17,217 nt of DNA, from positions 1 to 17,217 of the forward strand of contig CALBKM010000008.1 in NCBI GenBank assembly GCA_937895705.1. The letters run 5' to 3'. Every line of letters starts with the position of its first letter. The stretch's first letter is position 1. Below, piece after piece: positions 14,522-17,217 of the stretch. The DNA is from an uncultured Clostridia bacterium (GTDB lineage Bacteria; Bacillota; Clostridia; Lachnospirales; Lachnospiraceae). Below the pieces are notes generated by a model, which was not told the DNA's origin, made no database searches, and saw only the letters and a list, made by a program, of their open reading frames with translations. The position numbers and the translations under genes are program-made.

Positions 14522-14545
14522 TATTTGCCTAAACAGGCAATACTA
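14519..14545 (+). other. Hairpin containing the rpsG stop codon
   Basis: TAGTATTTGCCT (14519-14530) pairs with AGGCAATACTA (14535-14545) with one bulged T and an AAAC loop; the rpsG stop TAG forms the base of the stem. A small CTGCG/TGCAG hairpin follows at about 14547. There is no T-run, so it is more likely an mRNA processing or stability element between rpsG and fusA than a terminator. Confidence 0.5.
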
Positions 14546-14598
14546 TCTGCGTAAATGCAGTTAATCGGAATCAGAATTGAGAATAGGAGGACAAAATC

Positions 14599-16719
14599 TT
14601 GGCTGGAAGAGAATATCCGTTAGAGAGAACCAGAAATATCGGTATTATGGCTCACATCGATGCAGGTAAGACCACTCTTACCGAGCGTATTCTTTACTAC
14701 ACCGGTGTTAATCATAAGATCGGTAATACCCATGAGGGTAACGCAACCATGGACTGGATGGAGCAGGAGCAGGAGAGAGGTATCACCATTACTTCCGCAG
14801 CTACCACCTGTCACTGGACACAGATGTATCCGTATGAAGGCATGCCGAAGGCAGAAGAGCAGCGTATCAACATCATTGATACTCCGGGTCACGTAGACTT
14901 CACCGTAGAGGTTGAGCGTTCCTTACGTGTACTTGACAGTGCCGTTGGTGTATTCTGTGCAAAGGGCGGCGTTGAGCCGCAGTCTGAGACCGTATGGCGT
15001 CAGGCTGATAAGTATAACGTACCGAGAATGGCATTCGTTAATAAGATGGACATTTCCGGTGCAAACTTCTTCAATGTAGTAGAAATGATTAAGACCAGAC
15101 TGGGTAAGAACCCGGTTGTTTTACAGCTTCCGATCGGTAAGGAAGACACCTTTAAGGGTCTTGTAGACTTATTCGAGATGAAGGCTTATATCTATCTTGA
15201 TGACAAGGGAGATCAGGTTGAGATTACCGATATCCCGGCTGACATGGTAGATGACTGTGAATTATACCGTGCAGAGTTAATCGAGAAGATTTGTGAGACC
15301 GACGATGATCTCCTTGAGATGTATCTCGAGGGTAATGAGCCGACCGTTGCTCAGTTAAAGAAGGCTCTCAGAAAGGCAACCATCAACTGCCAGACCATTC
15401 CGGTATGTTGCGGTTCCGCTTACAGAAACAAGGGTGTTCAGAAGCTTCTTGATGCAGTTATCGAGTACATGCCGGCTCCGACCGACGTACCGGATATCAA
15501 GGGTGTAGACGAGGACGGTAACGAAGTTACCAGAAAGTCTTCCGATGAAGAGCCGTTTGCAGCACTTGCATTCAAGATTATGGCTGACCCGTTTGTAGGT
15601 AAGTTAGCATTCTTCCGTGTATACTCCGGTACCATGAACGCAGGTTCTTACGTACTGAATGCTACGAAGAATAAGAAGGAGCGTGTAGGACGTATTCTCC
15701 AGATGCACGCGAATAAGAGAGAGGACCTTGAAAAGGTTTACTCCGGTGATATCGCTGCGGCAGTAGGCTTCAAGTTTACTACTACCGGTGATACCATTTG
15801 TGATGAAAAGTTCCCGGTAATCCTTGAGTCCATGGAGTTCCCGGAACCGGTTATCGATATCGCTATCGAGCCGAAGACCAAGGCCGGTCAGGACAAGATG
15901 GGCGAAGCACTCGCAAAGCTTGCTGAAGAAGATCCGACTTTCCGTGTATCCACCAACGAGGAGACCGGACAGACGATTATCGCAGGTATGGGTGAGCTTC
16001 ACCTTGAAATTATCGTTGACCGTCTGTTAAGAGAGTTCCACGTTGAAGCAAATGTTGGTGCTCCGCAGGTTGCTTATAAGGAAGGTATTACGAAGGAAGT
16101 TAACATTGATTCCAAGTATGCTAAGCAGTCCGGTGGTCGTGGTCAGTACGGACACTGTAAGGTTATTTTCTCCCCGATGGACGTAAACGGCGAGAAGACC
16201 TTCGAGTTCGAGAACACGGTTGTCGGCGGTGCAATTCCGAAGGAATATATCCCGGCTGTACAGGCTGGTATTGAAGAAGCTATGAAGTGTGGTATCCTTG
16301 GCGGATTCCCGGTACTCGGCGTTAAGGCGAACTGCTACGATGGTTCTTACCACGAAGTAGACTCCAACGAAATGGCGTTCAAGATTTCCGGTTCCATGGC
16401 ATTCAAGGAAGCTATGCAGAAGGCAGCTCCGGTACTCTTAGAGCCGATCATGAGAGTAGAAGTTACCGTTCCGGAAGATTACATGGGTGATGTTATCGGT
16501 GATATCAGCTCCCGTCGTGGTCGTATCGAAGGCTCCGAGGACATTAACGGTACGAAGTTAATTCGTGCGTTCGTTCCGCTTGCCGAGATGTTCGGTTACT
16601 CCACCACCCTTCGTTCCAAGACCCAGGGTCGTGGTGCTTACTCCATGTTCTTCTCCACCTACGAGCAGGTGCCGAAGAGCGTACAGGATAAGGTTCTTGC
16701 AGCAAAGAACGGTAAGTAA
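14599..16719 (+). CDS. fusA: Elongation factor G
   Basis: EF-G is the translocation GTPase of the ribosome and also acts in ribosome recycling. The 706-aa protein has all G-domain motifs: G1 AHIDAGKT (18-25), RGITITSAAT (60-69), G3 DTPGHVD (94-100) and G4 NKMD (148-151). Domains II to V follow, with the conserved GMGELHLEI in domain III, GGRGQYGH in domain IV and RGRIEG in domain V. The start is TTG at 14599, 8 nt after AGGAGG (14585-14590); no ATG near the ribosome-binding site gives an EF-G-like N-terminus. It is the third gene of the str operon. Full domain structure and motif conservation make it the main EF-G rather than a paralogue. Confidence 0.98.
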   Translation: MAGREYPLERTRNIGIMAHIDAGKTTLTERILYYTGVNHKIGNTHEGNATMDWMEQEQERGITITSAATTCHWTQMYPYEGMPKAEEQRINIIDTPGHVDFTVEVERSLRVLDSAVGVFCAKGGVEPQSETVWRQADKYNVPRMAFVNKMDISGANFFNVVEMIKTRLGKNPVVLQLPIGKEDTFKGLVDLFEMKAYIYLDDKGDQVEITDIPADMVDDCELYRAELIEKICETDDDLLEMYLEGNEPTVAQLKKALRKATINCQTIPVCCGSAYRNKGVQKLLDAVIEYMPAPTDVPDIKGVDEDGNEVTRKSSDEEPFAALAFKIMADPFVGKLAFFRVYSGTMNAGSYVLNATKNKKERVGRILQMHANKREDLEKVYSGDIAAAVGFKFTTTGDTICDEKFPVILESMEFPEPVIDIAIEPKTKAGQDKMGEALAKLAEEDPTFRVSTNEETGQTIIAGMGELHLEIIVDRLLREFHVEANVGAPQVAYKEGITKEVNIDSKYAKQSGGRGQYGHCKVIFSPMDVNGEKTFEFENTVVGGAIPKEYIPAVQAGIEEAMKCGILGGFPVLGVKANCYDGSYHEVDSNEMAFKISGSMAFKEAMQKAAPVLLEPIMRVEVTVPEDYMGDVIGDISSRRGRIEGSEDINGTKLIRAFVPLAEMFGYSTTLRSKTQGRGAYSMFFSTYEQVPKSVQDKVLAAKNGK

Positions 16720-16773
16720 TATCGATTTTTGTAACAAACCTTATAACTTTTTCTTAACTTTATGAAATTGTGC

Positions 16774-16802
16774 TTGAAAATATTTCAAATTTGAAATATA
16801 AT
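16774..16802 (+). promoter_or_regulatory. Second promoter, for tuf
   Basis: TTGAAA (16774-16779) and a perfect TATAAT (16797-16802) are separated by 17 bp in the 182-nt fusA-tuf gap. The predicted start is near 16809. It would let tuf be transcribed above the level of the str operon, as is usual for EF-Tu. Confidence 0.8.
16780..16799. promoter_or_regulatory. Perfect 20-bp palindrome in the tuf promoter spacer
   Basis: ATATTTCAAATTTGAAATAT at 16780-16799 is a perfect palindrome that fills the spacer between the -35 and -10 boxes and enters the -10 box. Its position suits an operator. The sequence is AT-rich and no cognate regulator is known to me. Confidence 0.45.
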
Positions 16803-16814
16803 AGGGCATATGAG

Positions 16815-16847
16815 GCAGTCGGTCTGCCCATAGGCAGACCTATCTGC
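16815..16847 (+). other. Stable hairpin at the 5' end of the tuf leader
   Basis: GGTCTGCC (16821-16828) pairs perfectly with GGCAGACC (16833-16840) around a CATA loop, and GCAG/CTGC (16815-16818/16844-16847) extend it across a small internal loop. It lies a few nt from the predicted tuf transcription start and has no T-run, so it more likely protects the mRNA 5' end than terminates. Confidence 0.55.
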
Positions 16848-16901
16848 TATAACGAAATAACAAGAAGCCCACAGGGCGAAATTTTAAGGAGGAATTTTAA
16901 A

Positions 16902-17217
16902 ATGGCTAAGGCTAAATTCGAAAGAAGCAAACCGCATTGTAACATTGGTACCATCGGTCACGTTGACCATGGTAAGACCACTTTGACCGCAGCAATCACC
17001 AAGACCCTTCATGAGAGACTTGGTACCGGTGAGGCAGTAGCATTCGAGAACATCGATAAGGCTCCGGAAGAAAGAGAAAGAGGTATCACCATTTCTACCG
17101 CTCACGTTGAGTACGAGTCCAAGAAGCGTCACTACGCTCACGTTGACTGCCCGGGTCATGCCGACTACGTTAAGAACATGATCACCGGTGCTGCTCAGAT
17201 GGACGGTGCTATCCTCG
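16902..17217 (+). CDS. tuf: Elongation factor Tu (partial, 3' end outside window)
   Basis: EF-Tu carries aminoacyl-tRNA to the ribosome as a GTP complex. The first 105 residues are visible and the frame is open at the window end. G1 is GHVDHGKT (19-26), the switch I region RGITIST is at 60-66, and G3 is DCPGH (82-86) with the catalytic histidine H86. AAGGAGG precedes the ATG at 16902. It is the fourth gene of the str operon and has its own promoter and leader hairpin upstream. About three quarters of the gene lies beyond the window, so its integrity cannot be judged. Confidence 0.97.
   Translation, partial: MAKAKFERSKPHCNIGTIGHVDHGKTTLTAAITKTLHERLGTGEAVAFENIDKAPEERERGITISTAHVEYESKKRHYAHVDCPGHADYVKNMITGAAQMDGAIL

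Noticed and set aside
1..17217. Mobile element, prophage, toxin-antitoxin or defence system
   Set aside because: All long frames are explained by housekeeping or envelope genes and no transposase, integrase, nuclease-type defence gene or target-site duplication is visible.

Overview
The window reads as chromosomal core DNA of an anaerobic, low-to-mid GC Firmicute, most probably a Lachnospiraceae-type Clostridium relative. Reasons: the S12 protein has the longer N-terminal region typical of Firmicutes (139 aa), the promoters are clean sigma-A types with 17-bp spacers, ribosome-binding sites are strong, iron-sulfur assembly is by a two-gene minimal SUF-like pair, and the rpsL-rpsG-fusA-tuf order is present. 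The taxon is an inference from gene content; no rRNA or tRNA gene is in the window.

Layout. 1-277: gene-free edge with palindromic direct repeats, a strong hairpin terminator and a sigma-A promoter. 278-1917: a two-gene plus-strand operon of envelope proteins (a four-helix LiaF-like protein and a DUF4097 beta-solenoid protein), ending in a hairpin terminator shared with the convergent genes. 6042-1975 (minus): an operon of yigZ/IMPACT, a class A penicillin-binding protein and luxS. 6105-6197: divergent promoters, followed on the plus strand by a SufC-like ATPase and a SufB-like scaffold. 7934-8702: a promoter, a highly structured leader with a possible 9-codon leader peptide, then a SEC-C zinc-motif protein. 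8809-13213: a membrane-anchored DUF4015 putative glycoside hydrolase, a DUF4349 lipoprotein and recJ. 13290-17217: the str operon (rpsL, rpsG, fusA, and a tuf gene cut by the window end), with a consensus promoter before rpsL and a second promoter before tuf.

How they work together. Three groups concern the cell envelope (LiaF/DUF4097, the PBP, and the DUF4015 and DUF4349 proteins). Others are housekeeping: translation, Fe-S assembly, methyl-cycle recycling and DNA repair. No phage, transposon, CRISPR array or defence system is visible. The least explained parts are regulatory: the structured leader before the SEC-C gene, a perfect 20-bp palindrome filling the spacer of the tuf promoter, an inverted repeat over the -35 box of the suf promoter, and hairpins at several operon junctions.
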